Made by a program: the position numbers and the translations under genes. This document shows positions 21,088 through 31,136 of a DNA stretch of 64,000 nt, piece after piece; position 1 is the first letter of the stretch, and each line of letters opens with the position of its first letter. The stretch lies in NCBI GenBank assembly GCA_913061435.1, contig CAJXUK010000008.1:32375-96374 (forward strand), given 5' to 3'. The stretch is from an uncultured Thalassolituus sp. Lineage in GTDB: Bacteria > Pseudomonadota > Gammaproteobacteria > Pseudomonadales > Oceanobacteraceae. The notes under the pieces were generated by a model that saw nothing but the letters and a program-made list of their open reading frames with translations, was not told the DNA's origin and did no database searches.

Positions 21088-21526
21088 GCTTCTTACCGCA
21101 AGCACTGCGGCATTTTTATTAACCGCGTGTGCGGGTTCTCCACCAGCGGATTTAGGGGTTATTGACGGCAATTTAAGAGCTTGCCCAGATTCACCTAACT
21201 GTGTGCAAACTTATGATGCTGCGGATACCGATCATTACCAAGCGCCGTTAATGCCAAAAGTGGATATTGATGCAACTAGTCAGGCCATTAAAACAGCGAT
21301 TGTCGACAGTGGCGGAAAAATAATCACAGAAAAACCACTGCCTAGCCAAGGCTATTACTTCCATGCTGAATATCAAAGTACCTTGATGCGCTTTGTGGAC
21401 GATTTAGAAGTGGTCGTTGTACCAGACAGTGTTCGTTTACGTTCAGCATCCCGCTTAGGCCATTCAGACTTTGGTGTGAACGCTAAGCGCTATCAAGAAA
21501 TTAAAGCCTACTACCAGGGTTTGTAA
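21068..21526 (+). CDS. DUF1499-like lipoprotein
   Basis: Lipobox [30 protein letters not shown]; overlaps the end of the yebC-like gene by about 20 nt. Confidence 0.75.
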   Translation: MRLLKTKLLTASTAAFLLTACAGSPPADLGVIDGNLRACPDSPNCVQTYDAADTDHYQAPLMPKVDIDATSQAIKTAIVDSGGKIITEKPLPSQGYYFHAEYQSTLMRFVDDLEVVVVPDSVRLRSASRLGHSDFGVNAKRYQEIKAYYQGL

Positions 21527-22806
21527 GCGCCCAACTGGTTCGCCACAAATAGCGCAGACTGCACTCCCGCTTCTAATAGCGGGATGCCTTCACCGAGATA
21601 AGACCCGCAAAACCAAACTCTATTGTTCGCTTTCAACATCGACTGTTTAATTGACTCTATGTGTTTTAACGTGTCGAAGTTAATTACAGGCCTTTCAAAG
21701 GTAACATCGGCCAAGGTTTTGTCAGCAGCAATGGTTGTGGTTGGGTGCCAAGTTTGAAAAATAGGTAAGCAATCTTTAACCGTCGGCATTGATTTATTTA
21801 AACACACGGTTGCCATTGGTCGTTGTAGACTTGGGTTAATCGAATAGCACACTGGGGATAAATCTTGCCAAGGTCTTGGGTAAATGCTGTCGTCGCGGTG
21901 AACCACCATTGAGCTTTTAGCATATTTAATGTGTTTAAAGTGCTGCACTATTTCTGGGGCTGCTGCTTCAATTAGCGGTGCTGCGTGTTGTGGTTGCGTC
22001 GCAATAACGATGTGATCAAAAGACTGTTTTTCTGTTTGTTGATGACGGTTAAAGATCACTTGTATGGGGCTGTTTTCAGTGTCATCAATTTTAATGTTTT
22101 GAATATCGCAATTCGCTTCAACTTGATAACCCTGAGTGATGCGCTGCACAATATCAGCAACACCATGGGTGGCTTTCCAAACCCCATCTTTTGCCACCCC
22201 ACACGCCAAATAACCAATAATGATACTCGCTGGATATTGCTTAACACTGTCGTAGTCACAGGTACAAATTGTCGATAGCATGGGCATTAAGACATTATCA
22301 ATAAAGTTGGCTTTACTATGCGGCCATTGCTGTAAAAACTCGCCAAAGGTAAGGTTACCGACGTTACTGAGGTCGACTTTTTTTATCTCGGCAAAAAATT
22401 TAATCGCTGCCATGCCTTGGCTAATATTATGCTTGGATAAGCGCTTTGGGCTGTTTAAAAAAGCGAAGCGGCGCTCGCCAATTGTGTAAGTTTTATAATG
22501 GAAGATATCGCCGCCGGTATGCGTAAAAAAAGCACCAGAATGATCGGTGCGTTCAATCTCTACTCCCAGGGTTTTATACAAGTTAAACAGCTCGTTGTAA
22601 TAGCCAGAAGTAATTACGCGTAGTGGAATATCTATAGTAACGGCTTTACCAGTACGCTGATTGGTGCCCGCACTCACCGCGTATGCTCCCATGCCTGGCC
22701 TTGCGTGGCGCTCGAATAAAGTAACCTGATACTGATTGCGAAGTAACCAAGCTGCTGACAAGCCTGCAATACCGCTACCAATAACCGCTAAGGTGGGTTT
22801 ACTCAT
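21511..22806 (-). CDS. NAD(P)/FAD-dependent amine oxidase-like protein
   Basis: MSKPTLAVIGSGIAGLSAAWLLRNQYQVTLFERH dinucleotide-binding start; WFCGSYLGEGIPLLEAGVQSA near C-terminus; start set at 22806. Confidence 0.85.
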   Translation of the reverse strand: MSKPTLAVIGSGIAGLSAAWLLRNQYQVTLFERHARPGMGAYAVSAGTNQRTGKAVTIDIPLRVITSGYYNELFNLYKTLGVEIERTDHSGAFFTHTGGDIFHYKTYTIGERRFAFLNSPKRLSKHNISQGMAAIKFFAEIKKVDLSNVGNLTFGEFLQQWPHSKANFIDNVLMPMLSTICTCDYDSVKQYPASIIIGYLACGVAKDGVWKATHGVADIVQRITQGYQVEANCDIQNIKIDDTENSPIQVIFNRHQQTEKQSFDHIVIATQPQHAAPLIEAAAPEIVQHFKHIKYAKSSMVVHRDDSIYPRPWQDLSPVCYSINPSLQRPMATVCLNKSMPTVKDCLPIFQTWHPTTTIAADKTLADVTFERPVINFDTLKHIESIKQSMLKANNRVWFCGSYLGEGIPLLEAGVQSALFVANQLGAYKPW

Positions 22807-22996
22807 TGATGATGGCCTTTGATTGATGAAACAATGGATGAATAAGCTCAAACAGTATAATAAATCGCGAGTATACTCACACCTTAGATCACTATCTTTC
22901 TTTTTATGAAAGGATAACGTCAATCTATAAACTGGACCTATAATACGCTAACCTGAATCTGTTTATCGTAAGGTGTAGTCCTTAAAAGGATCTCTA

Positions 22997-24247
22997 TTGA
23001 GCAAATTTACTCGTTTTATTAGGCATCAGCGGCGTATTCGTCATGCAATTTATCAAACTGAAAGGACCATCAAACGCTCAGTGATACGCACGGGCTTAGT
23101 AATGCTCGGCTTGATTACCTTGCACGCAAGTCTGATGGTGCTTTTAGAAGGAATGACTCTTTGGCAAGGGTTATGGTTAACATTAACAACAATTACCACA
23201 GTTGGTTTTGGGGACATTTCACCAGCAACACCCCTAGGACAAGCAGCCACGATTGGCTTGATTTATTTATGTGGTATTACCTTAATGACGTTTTTGATCA
23301 GTGATTACGTTGACTTTCGCATAGCACGAAGAGAAAAAATTCGCTGCGGCCTTTGGGATTGGAATATGGAAGAACACATCTTAATTATTAATTCGCCGAA
23401 ATATAACAGCGAAGATTATTTTATTCGCCTGATTGCGCAAATTAGAGAAAATGCAGAGTATGTCGATACCCCAATCCAGTTGTTGAACACTAATTTTCCT
23501 TCAGGGTTGCCTGATTTTTTGCGTGAATTAGGCGCGGTTCATGTGCACGGTACTCCCAGTAATCCGGCGGATTTAAAAAAGGCGGGGGCTGAGCGTGCAA
23601 AACATATCGTAGTATTAGCGCGTAATGAATATGCAAGCGATAGTGATAGCTTTACCTTTGATGTTGCTCATCGATTATATGAACTGCATGTTTGCCATAA
23701 AACCATCATTGAATGTGTTATTGATGGTAATCGTCAGCGTATGAAAGACTTGGGGGTTAAGTCGGTATTGAGGCCAATCCGTAATTACCCAGAAATTATT
23801 GTACGTTCTATGGATGCCCCAGGCTCAGAAGTTATTATTGAAGACATGTTTACCCGTGCTAATGATCACCCTCACCGTTACCCGGTTTGGTTAGAAGGTG
23901 AGCCTTGGGCCGATGTTGTTAATGCCTTAGTACAAGCGAATCTAGGTACTGCATTGGGTTACGTAACAAAAGAAGGTGATGTTGTCGCACACCCAAATGG
24001 CAATGACCATGTGCATGCACAATCATTAATTGTATTAGTGAAAACAGATTTACAGCCAGAAGAAAAACAAGTAACAAAGGCTTTAGAGGACTATTTTCAG
24101 TTACAAATTTCTCGGCGCATACAAACAAACCAAGAAGATATTACAGAGCAGACAGCAGACTCAGATTTAAATTTAGATACAAAGTCAGAGTCAAAACCGG
24201 AGTCAAAATCTGAACAACAAGCGAACTTAGGGGATGAAAAACCTTAA
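22997..24247 (+). CDS. Two-TM potassium channel protein with TrkA-N domain
   Basis: TTITTVGFGDISPATPLGQ selectivity filter and RCK/TrkA-like domain; TTG start. Confidence 0.85.
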   Translation: MSKFTRFIRHQRRIRHAIYQTERTIKRSVIRTGLVMLGLITLHASLMVLLEGMTLWQGLWLTLTTITTVGFGDISPATPLGQAATIGLIYLCGITLMTFLISDYVDFRIARREKIRCGLWDWNMEEHILIINSPKYNSEDYFIRLIAQIRENAEYVDTPIQLLNTNFPSGLPDFLRELGAVHVHGTPSNPADLKKAGAERAKHIVVLARNEYASDSDSFTFDVAHRLYELHVCHKTIIECVIDGNRQRMKDLGVKSVLRPIRNYPEIIVRSMDAPGSEVIIEDMFTRANDHPHRYPVWLEGEPWADVVNALVQANLGTALGYVTKEGDVVAHPNGNDHVHAQSLIVLVKTDLQPEEKQVTKALEDYFQLQISRRIQTNQEDITEQTADSDLNLDTKSESKPESKSEQQANLGDEKP

Positions 24248-24326
24248 TTAGCTATTAACAAACTTGTTATATCTTTATTTATTTATTTACATATTCTTTT
24301 ACAGACCGATATTGGCAGGGTTTAAA

Positions 24327-25082
24327 GTGACACAGTTTCGTCCATGCATAGATTTACACGAAGGAAAAGTTAAGCAAATTGTCGGTGGCAGTCTGAGTGA
24401 CCAAGGGGCTGATACTAATTTTGTTAGCCAATATGATGCGGCTTATTATGCCAGCCTTTACCGTGAGCACGAGCTACAAGGTGGCCATGTAATCGCATTA
24501 GGGCCAGGCAATAAAGATGAAGCCTTAAAAGCATTAGCAGCTTGGCCTAATGCCCTGCAGTTTGGTGGGGGCGTTAATCAAACAAACGCTGCCGAGTTTT
24601 TGCAGGCAGGGGCTTCTCATGTAATCGTTACCTCTTACTTGTTTGAAAACGGCGAGTTTTCTTGGGACCGCTTAGAAGCACTGAAAGCAGAAACCGGTAA
24701 AAACCGTTTGGTATTGGATTTAAGCTGTCGACGCACCGCAACAGGCTGGAATATTGCCACCGACCGCTGGCAAACGGTCACCAACACCGCAGTGGATGAA
24801 AGCACCTTAACAGAGTTGGCTAATCACTGTGATGAGTTTTTAATTCATGCGGCTGATGTTGAAGGTTTGCAAGCAGGGATTGATGAGGAGCTTGTGAGTC
24901 TATTAGGAAAGTACGCCATGATTCCTGTGACCTACGCCGGTGGAGCTCGCTCTATTGAAGACCTTAAACGTGTTAATGAACTGTCGGCGGGCAAAGTTGA
25001 TTTAACCATTGGAAGTGCGCTGGATATTTTTGGTGGCCAAGGCATTACTTTAGCCGAATGTTTGGCTTGGAATAAGCGCTAG
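24327..25082 (+). CDS. Phosphoribosylformimino-5-aminoimidazole carboxamide ribotide isomerase, eukaryotic (HIS6) type
   Basis: FRPCIDLHEGKVKQIVGGSL...NFVSQYDAAYYASLYREHELQGGHVIALGPGN...VVDLSCRRT-like, FLIHAADVEGLQAGIDEELVSLL, VTYAGGARSIEDLKRVNELSAGKVDLTIGSALDIFGG; GTG start at 24327. Confidence 0.9.
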   Translation: MTQFRPCIDLHEGKVKQIVGGSLSDQGADTNFVSQYDAAYYASLYREHELQGGHVIALGPGNKDEALKALAAWPNALQFGGGVNQTNAAEFLQAGASHVIVTSYLFENGEFSWDRLEALKAETGKNRLVLDLSCRRTATGWNIATDRWQTVTNTAVDESTLTELANHCDEFLIHAADVEGLQAGIDEELVSLLGKYAMIPVTYAGGARSIEDLKRVNELSAGKVDLTIGSALDIFGGQGITLAECLAWNKR

Positions 25083-25145
25083 TCTTTTAGGCAGAGCATT
25101 ATTAAAGCGCTTTACTTTTTAATGATTCTTGTGCAAAATCAATTT

Positions 25146-25160
25146 TGTTATCTTATAACA
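25146..25160. promoter_or_regulatory. Candidate Zur box
   Basis: TGTTATCTTATAACA, near-perfect palindrome resembling the TGTTATANTATAACA core of Zur sites; 17 nt upstream of 25177 ORF. Confidence 0.6.
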
Positions 25161-25176
25161 TTCCATAAGAGTTGAT

Positions 25177-25503
25177 TTGTTCACCATGCATACCCCCATC
25201 AATCATAGCTTTTTAGTTAATCGCCCAGCATTGCTGGCTATTAGCTTAGGTCTGCTATTGTTGCTGGCAACGATTATCCAAACCCTTCATGATCATAGTC
25301 ATCACGATGCTTTAGGGGCGGTAGTCGGTTGTGAGTATTGCACCTCGACTCCTAGTTATGACGCTGCGCTTTCTAGCCACTCCCTTAATCTTCCCCTTCA
25401 GTTTATCGACCTGGCGATTGTGGCTTTTGTCGATTTACTTGTGGTAATTAATCCTGATTTTTTTCAGCAATCACGTGCACCGCCCAGTGCCTCTCTTTCT
25501 TAA
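25177..25503 (+). CDS. Small His-rich membrane protein, probable metal-related
   Basis: One N-terminal TM segment then HDHSHHD and CEYC; directly upstream of the ZnuD-like receptor. Confidence 0.6.
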   Translation: MFTMHTPINHSFLVNRPALLAISLGLLLLLATIIQTLHDHSHHDALGAVVGCEYCTSTPSYDAALSSHSLNLPLQFIDLAIVAFVDLLVVINPDFFQQSRAPPSASLS

Positions 25504-25603
25504 ATCTTTTATCAACATTGTCATTATCCATTTAGTTAACTGCTAGCACTTTGAAAGTGCATTAGTGTTCTTGTGAGCGCTAATGAAAAGAGAAAGTATG
25601 TAC

Positions 25604-27793
25604 ATGAAAAATTTATCATTTAAAACATTACCCACCCTATTGGCTGCGTCTGTTTGGGCGGTATCGTCGCAAGCAGAAGAAACCGTGTCTTCGCCAAAAC
25701 CCGCTCAGCTGGATAAAGTTGTGATCAGCGCGCATAGCTTTGACCAAGGCCAGCATGAAATGTCGCAACCGGCGACTCTTTTAATCGATGAAGCCTTAGA
25801 TCGCCAACGAGCGAACAGTTTAGGTGAAACCTTGGGTGCACAAACGGGAATTCATAATGCCAGCTATGGCACTTCGGTTGGGCGCCCGGTGATACGGGGT
25901 ATGTCGGGTGCACGGGTAAAAATATTACAAGATGGTATCGATACACTCGATGCGTCTAGTGTAAGCCCAGATCACAGTGTGAATGCGGATACATTTAATG
26001 CAAAAAAAATAGAGGTGTTACGTGGTCCGGCCACACTCATGTATGGCAGTGGTGCGTTTGGGGGTGTTGTTAATACTGTGGACGGTCGCGTACCTAATGG
26101 ACAGGCTGAACCACAAACCACACTTCGTGCCCAGTACGACAGTGTTAATAAAGGCAAAACCGTGGGCGCAAGCAACAATGGGTTTGTGGATACGAATAAC
26201 GGTAATGAAGTGCATTGGAATATTTCGGCGAGCCATTTCCGTAGTGATGAGTATGAGTTGCCTAAATTGTCCGAGCACCACGACGAGCATGAAGGAGAAA
26301 GCGAAGCAGAGCATGACGAGCATGGCGATGATGACGTGCTCGCTAACTCGGATACTTCGTATAATAACCAGCTAACTCTGGGCACTAGTTATGTTTTTAA
26401 TTCGGGCTACGTTGGTATTGCCATTAGCCAAAGTAAGAGCGAATACGGGCTACCAGGACATGTGCATGAGCACGAACATGAGCACGATGCAAACGAAACA
26501 GAAGCAGAGCATGCTGAGCATGAAGAAGACGCTGAAGGAGCCCGCATTGAAATGCGCCAACAGCGCATTGATATAGACAGCCGCTGGGATGCACCCTTAG
26601 CGGGGATTGAATCGGCTAAATTTCGAATTGGTTTCAATGATTATCGTCACGACGAAATAGAAGATGGTGCAGTTAGTACTGAGTTTCGCCGTAAAGGCTA
26701 CGAAGGGCGTAGTGAAGTATTGTTGTCGCCAGTGGCTAATATCACTCAAGCAGTGGGTGTTCAGTTTTCGCAAGATACCTTTAGTTCAGGCAGTGGCGAC
26801 CTTGTAGGCAGTGGCGGTAGCGTAACAGTGCCTGAAACAGACAGTGCTGTTGTCGGACTTTTTTGGTTGGGTAAAACGGATGTTGCTGGCTGGGGGATTG
26901 AAATGGGTGCCCGCATGGAGCAGGCACAACTTTCACCTGATCGCCCAGGTGCAAATAATTTTGCTCCTGGTTCAGTGAGTCTAAATTGCACGCAATTAAC
27001 CCAAGCTGATTATAATGACAAAACCTTTAATACACACAGCGCTTCGCTGGGCCTAATCAAAGAGTTTACCAATATCGCCATGAAGTCTTGGCAGCTAACC
27101 GCATCGCTAACGTCGGCTCAAAGAGCACCGACTACCCAAGAGCTTTTTTCATGTGGGTCTCATGCAGCCACGCAAACGTTCGATATGGGAAACCCAGATT
27201 TAAACCCCGAACAAGCACTGAATGTTGAGTTTGGGCTACGAAAAATTCAAGGTCGTTTTACCGCGGGTGTGAACGTGTATCAAAATAGCATTAACGATTT
27301 TATTTATGCTAAAAATACCGGCTTAGAAGTTGATGAGCTGGGGCAATACCAATATGTACAAAATAATGTCAAATTTATTGGTGCTGAATTAGACGCCGAA
27401 TACCGTCTTTTAGATGGCTTAACTTTAACCGCGATGGCAGATCGCGTTCGTGCTGACGATTTACCTCGTATTCCTGCAGACCGCATTGGCTTAGGGTTTG
27501 AGTTATCCACAATGGCTTTATTTTCCACATCGTCTGATTGGACAATGTATGGGCAATGGCAGCAGGTACAAAAGCAAACACAAGTGGCAGAATATGAAGA
27601 CAGCACTTTAGGTTATGACTTATTAACACTGGGAATGAGTTATCAGGCACTTTTGGCAAATAACGAATATCGCGTTGATATCCAGGCAAACAATTTACTG
27701 GATGAAGAAATTCGCCAACATACTTCGTTTGTCAAAGAACAGGCTCCACAGCCAGGGCGTAATATTAGCTTGGGCTTAACCGTGACTTTTTAG
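25604..27793 (+). CDS. znuD: TonB-dependent receptor, ZnuD-like (zinc)
   Basis: Plug VEVLRGPATLMYGSGAFGGVVN-type (KIEVLRGPATLMYGSGAFGG), C-terminal F; His/Asp/Glu-rich loops HHDEHEGESEAEHDEHGDDD and HVHEHEHEHDANETEAEHAEHEED; start uncertain (25583, 25598 or 25604). Confidence 0.82.
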   Translation: MKNLSFKTLPTLLAASVWAVSSQAEETVSSPKPAQLDKVVISAHSFDQGQHEMSQPATLLIDEALDRQRANSLGETLGAQTGIHNASYGTSVGRPVIRGMSGARVKILQDGIDTLDASSVSPDHSVNADTFNAKKIEVLRGPATLMYGSGAFGGVVNTVDGRVPNGQAEPQTTLRAQYDSVNKGKTVGASNNGFVDTNNGNEVHWNISASHFRSDEYELPKLSEHHDEHEGESEAEHDEHGDDDVLANSDTSYNNQLTLGTSYVFNSGYVGIAISQSKSEYGLPGHVHEHEHEHDANETEAEHAEHEEDAEGARIEMRQQRIDIDSRWDAPLAGIESAKFRIGFNDYRHDEIEDGAVSTEFRRKGYEGRSEVLLSPVANITQAVGVQFSQDTFSSGSGDLVGSGGSVTVPETDSAVVGLFWLGKTDVAGWGIEMGARMEQAQLSPDRPGANNFAPGSVSLNCTQLTQADYNDKTFNTHSASLGLIKEFTNIAMKSWQLTASLTSAQRAPTTQELFSCGSHAATQTFDMGNPDLNPEQALNVEFGLRKIQGRFTAGVNVYQNSINDFIYAKNTGLEVDELGQYQYVQNNVKFIGAELDAEYRLLDGLTLTAMADRVRADDLPRIPADRIGLGFELSTMALFSTSSDWTMYGQWQQVQKQTQVAEYEDSTLGYDLLTLGMSYQALLANNEYRVDIQANNLLDEEIRQHTSFVKEQAPQPGRNISLGLTVTF

Positions 27794-27931
27794 TGTTGTG
27801 TTTTGGCTGTTGTGGATAACACATGCAGCAGCCAAATTTAACCACAGTGGCGCTGCAGTTAAGCAAATATGCCAAGTTGTTCTATACTCTTTTTATAGGA
27901 AATTTTTTATAAACAGACGATAGGCTTAGCA

Positions 27932-29806
27932 ATGAGTTTTCTTAACAATATCAGTATTAAACATAAGCATTTTATTATTTTGTGCTTTGTTATCGCTGGA
28001 CTTGTATTCACTACCTTGGCGAGTGTTTTCCAGTTTCAAAAAATAGCTTCTTTATCCGATGTCTTGTTGGTAAAAGAAAAGCTGAGTGTCGATGTACTTG
28101 CGCTACGCAAAAATGAAAAAGACTTCTTAGCACGCAAGCAGCAAAAGTATGCGGATGAGTTTGCTAGCAATGCTAAAAATCTTCATAGCAATATCAATAA
28201 ACTCAAAACCTCACTCACCCATGAAAACTTATCTATCCAACAAGCAGTTCAGTTAGATGAACTCGCCACAAAATATGAAGAGTTATTTAAGCAGGTTGTG
28301 GCCTTGCAAATAGAAATTGGCGTTGATTCAGAATCCGGGCTGTATGGTGATTTACGTTCAGCCGTTCATCAAATAGAAACATTGGCTAAACAGTCAGCCG
28401 ATTACGAAATACTGTATTACATGCTTACCCTTAGACGCCAAGAAAAAGATTTTATGTTGCGCCGGGATCCAAAATATCTAGAAAGATTTAACGATAGTAT
28501 TAGCCAATTTGAAAATAAGCTAAGTAGCTCGCAACCTTTAAATATTGCTCAAATGCAAATGAGCTTAAATAAATATCAAACTAATTTTATTAGCTTGTTC
28601 GAAAAAGAATCAGAACTAGGGCTTAATTCGAAAGAGGGATTGCTTGGTGAACTAAGAGGGACGATTCATCAAACAGAAGAAGCGTTTGGCGAATTAACCG
28701 ATTTTATAAAAACAGAAATTGAAACGGCGACTAATAGCGCTTATGTCACACTAGTGGTGATTATTGGTGTTATTTTTGGTTTGATTTACCTTCTTCTTAC
28801 GCTGGTATCTAAAGCCATTTATCAGCCTGTTCAGACAATCACAGAAAAAATACATACGATTGCAGACGATCTAGATCTAACTCAATTAGTGAATCATATA
28901 TCCAATGACGAAGTCGGTGTTTTATCAAAATCTTTTGATGCTTTAATCGCCAGCTTACGAGATACCGTTAATCAAGTTAAAGATGGTTCTATTCAAGTAG
29001 CCCAAGCTTCAGAAGAAATGTCGTGCATTACCAAAGAAGTTGGAGATGCCAGCGAGCAGCAGAAATTAGAAATAGAGCAAGCGGTAACTGCCATTAATGA
29101 AATGACGGCGACCATCCAAAGTATTGCTGAAAATGCAAATGCTGCGGCACTGGCTGTTGATGACGTGACAACTGAGATCGGCAGAGGTAAAGAGGTATCG
29201 AACGATGCTCGTGAAGAAATTGAGCGCCTCAATGAAGAAGTGGAAGAAGCCACCAGCGCGATAGAAAAGCTGCAACAAAACAGCGAAAGCATTGGGGATA
29301 TTTTGTCCACTATTAGTGCCATTGCAGAGCAAACAAACTTGCTAGCATTAAACGCCGCTATTGAAGCCGCTCGTGCTGGTGAACAAGGAAGAGGCTTTGC
29401 GGTAGTTGCAGATGAAGTAAGAACTTTAGCCAGCCGCACACAGGAATCAACCGAATCAATTCGGGAGAATATTTCACAATTCCAGTCTGGAACTGCAGAA
29501 GTTGTTGAAACAGTTACGCGTTCTCGCGTGCGAGCACAAAGTGGTATCGAAAAGGTTTCTGAGTCCAGTGAAATATTAGATTCTATATATTCTAATATTT
29601 CTACTATTGGTGATATGAATGCGCAAGTGGCCACTTCATCTAAAGAACAGGGCTATGCTTCAGAAGAAATCAATCGAAACGTGGTGCGCATTAACGAACT
29701 CGCTAATGTATGCCATGAGCAAGCTAATCAAGCAGCGCAAGCGAGTGGTGAGTTAGCGCAATTAGGATCTGAACTTCAAGGCACGGTTCAGCGCTTTAAA
29801 GTTTAA
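27932..29806 (+). CDS. Methyl-accepting chemotaxis protein with HBM-like ligand-binding domain
   Basis: Repeated [16 protein letters not shown] / [16 protein letters not shown] in periplasmic region, two TMs, [36 protein letters not shown] hub. Confidence 0.88.
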   Translation: MSFLNNISIKHKHFIILCFVIAGLVFTTLASVFQFQKIASLSDVLLVKEKLSVDVLALRKNEKDFLARKQQKYADEFASNAKNLHSNINKLKTSLTHENLSIQQAVQLDELATKYEELFKQVVALQIEIGVDSESGLYGDLRSAVHQIETLAKQSADYEILYYMLTLRRQEKDFMLRRDPKYLERFNDSISQFENKLSSSQPLNIAQMQMSLNKYQTNFISLFEKESELGLNSKEGLLGELRGTIHQTEEAFGELTDFIKTEIETATNSAYVTLVVIIGVIFGLIYLLLTLVSKAIYQPVQTITEKIHTIADDLDLTQLVNHISNDEVGVLSKSFDALIASLRDTVNQVKDGSIQVAQASEEMSCITKEVGDASEQQKLEIEQAVTAINEMTATIQSIAENANAAALAVDDVTTEIGRGKEVSNDAREEIERLNEEVEEATSAIEKLQQNSESIGDILSTISAIAEQTNLLALNAAIEAARAGEQGRGFAVVADEVRTLASRTQESTESIRENISQFQSGTAEVVETVTRSRVRAQSGIEKVSESSEILDSIYSNISTIGDMNAQVATSSKEQGYASEEINRNVVRINELANVCHEQANQAAQASGELAQLGSELQGTVQRFKV

Positions 29807-29875
29807 CGTTTAGGGGAATGATTATACTTCTCCGTTTAAGATTATTTAGATTTAGGTTGAGATAATAGTATTCCT

Positions 29876-31129
29876 ATGAAAAACAAGGTTCTAATCGTTG
29901 ACGATAGTCATGTGATGTTAAAAATATTAAAGCATTTAGCTAAGCACAGTCTCAATTTAGAGCCTTTGTTTGCCACTTCAATGGCAGAAGCTTTAGTGTT
30001 ATACGATGAGCATAAAGATGAATTGTTTGCCGGATTAATTGATCTTGCATTACCCGATGCTCCCGAGGGAGAGCTGGTGGACTTTCTATTGCGTGAGAAA
30101 TTTCCAGTTGTGGTATTAACCGGCAGCTATAACGAAAAAAAGCGTGATGATTTAGTCAAACAAGGTGTAGTCGATTACGTTATTAAAGAAAGCCGCTACT
30201 CTTATCGCTATGCTATCAATATGCTAAATCGCTTGGCTAAAAACCAAGACATAAAAGTCTTAGTCGTAGAAGACTCACGGCAGTATCGAAAACACATTTC
30301 TCGCTTGTTACACGCTCATAAATATCAAGTATTTGAAGCAGCCAACGGATTAGAGGCGTTGACCCAGCTAGATCAGCATCCCGATATAAAAATGGTGATT
30401 ACTGACTATAATATGCCAGAAATGAATGGCTTTGAGTTGGTGCAATCTATTCGTAAAAAATTAGAAAAATCAAACATGGTAATCATCGGTTTATCCGGTG
30501 AAGACGGTGGCTTGCTCTCCATTAAGTTTATTAAAAATGGCGCAAACGATTTTCTCAATAAACCTTTTCAGCAAGAAGAATTCTATTGTCGTATTACCAA
30601 CAACATTGAATCGTTAGAGCAAATGCAAATGATTCAAGATCAGGCTAACAGGGATTACTTAACCGCTTTATTTCACCGTCGTTATTTTTGTGATCAAGGT
30701 GCAAATTTATTGGCTAATGCCCACGCAACCAATACCGAACTTGCCTTGGCAGTTATTGATCTTGACGATTTTAAACAGGTAAACGATGAGTATGGACATG
30801 AAGCAGGGGATATTGTGTTGACATATTTTGCCAAGCAGTTGAACGCTGTTTTAGGCCGATTTTTGGTCGCTCGGTTTGAAGGCGGGAAGTTTTGTGTATT
30901 AGTAGCCGGTTTAAACAATGAACAAGTTGTGAGTTTAATCGATGGCTTTAAAACTCACATAGCTACCCAGCTTATTGATGTGACTGACGACGATTTTGTC
31001 CGAGTAACTTTTAGTGCTGGTATCACCAACGCTAAATCCAGCAGTATTAATGGCATGCTGAATCAAGCGGGTGAATATTTAAGCCAAGCAAAAGATGCCG
31101 GTAAAAATATTGTCATGGGAGACGAGTAG
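29876..31129 (+). CDS. Response regulator REC-REC-GGDEF with degenerate signature
   Basis: VLIVDDSHVM and VLVVEDSRQYRKHISRLL; GGDEF domain DYLTALFHRRYF...RFEGGKFCVLV. Confidence 0.88.
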   Translation: MKNKVLIVDDSHVMLKILKHLAKHSLNLEPLFATSMAEALVLYDEHKDELFAGLIDLALPDAPEGELVDFLLREKFPVVVLTGSYNEKKRDDLVKQGVVDYVIKESRYSYRYAINMLNRLAKNQDIKVLVVEDSRQYRKHISRLLHAHKYQVFEAANGLEALTQLDQHPDIKMVITDYNMPEMNGFELVQSIRKKLEKSNMVIIGLSGEDGGLLSIKFIKNGANDFLNKPFQQEEFYCRITNNIESLEQMQMIQDQANRDYLTALFHRRYFCDQGANLLANAHATNTELALAVIDLDDFKQVNDEYGHEAGDIVLTYFAKQLNAVLGRFLVARFEGGKFCVLVAGLNNEQVVSLIDGFKTHIATQLIDVTDDDFVRVTFSAGITNAKSSSINGMLNQAGEYLSQAKDAGKNIVMGDE

Positions 31130-31136
31130 TTGTTCT

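Noticed and set aside
25972-26385. 137-aa and 101-aa minus-strand ORFs and 117-aa plus-strand ORF over the ZnuD-like gene
   Set aside because: Low-complexity shadow ORFs produced by the repetitive His/Glu codons of the receptor.
26271-26530. Repeated gagcatgag-type units, considered as a CRISPR-like array
   Set aside because: In-frame His/Glu codons in the receptor, irregular spacing, no spacers and no cas genes.
28993-29634. 213-aa minus-strand ORF, Ser/Ala-rich
   Set aside because: Antisense to the chemoreceptor signalling domain; typical shadow ORF of a coiled-coil MCP region.
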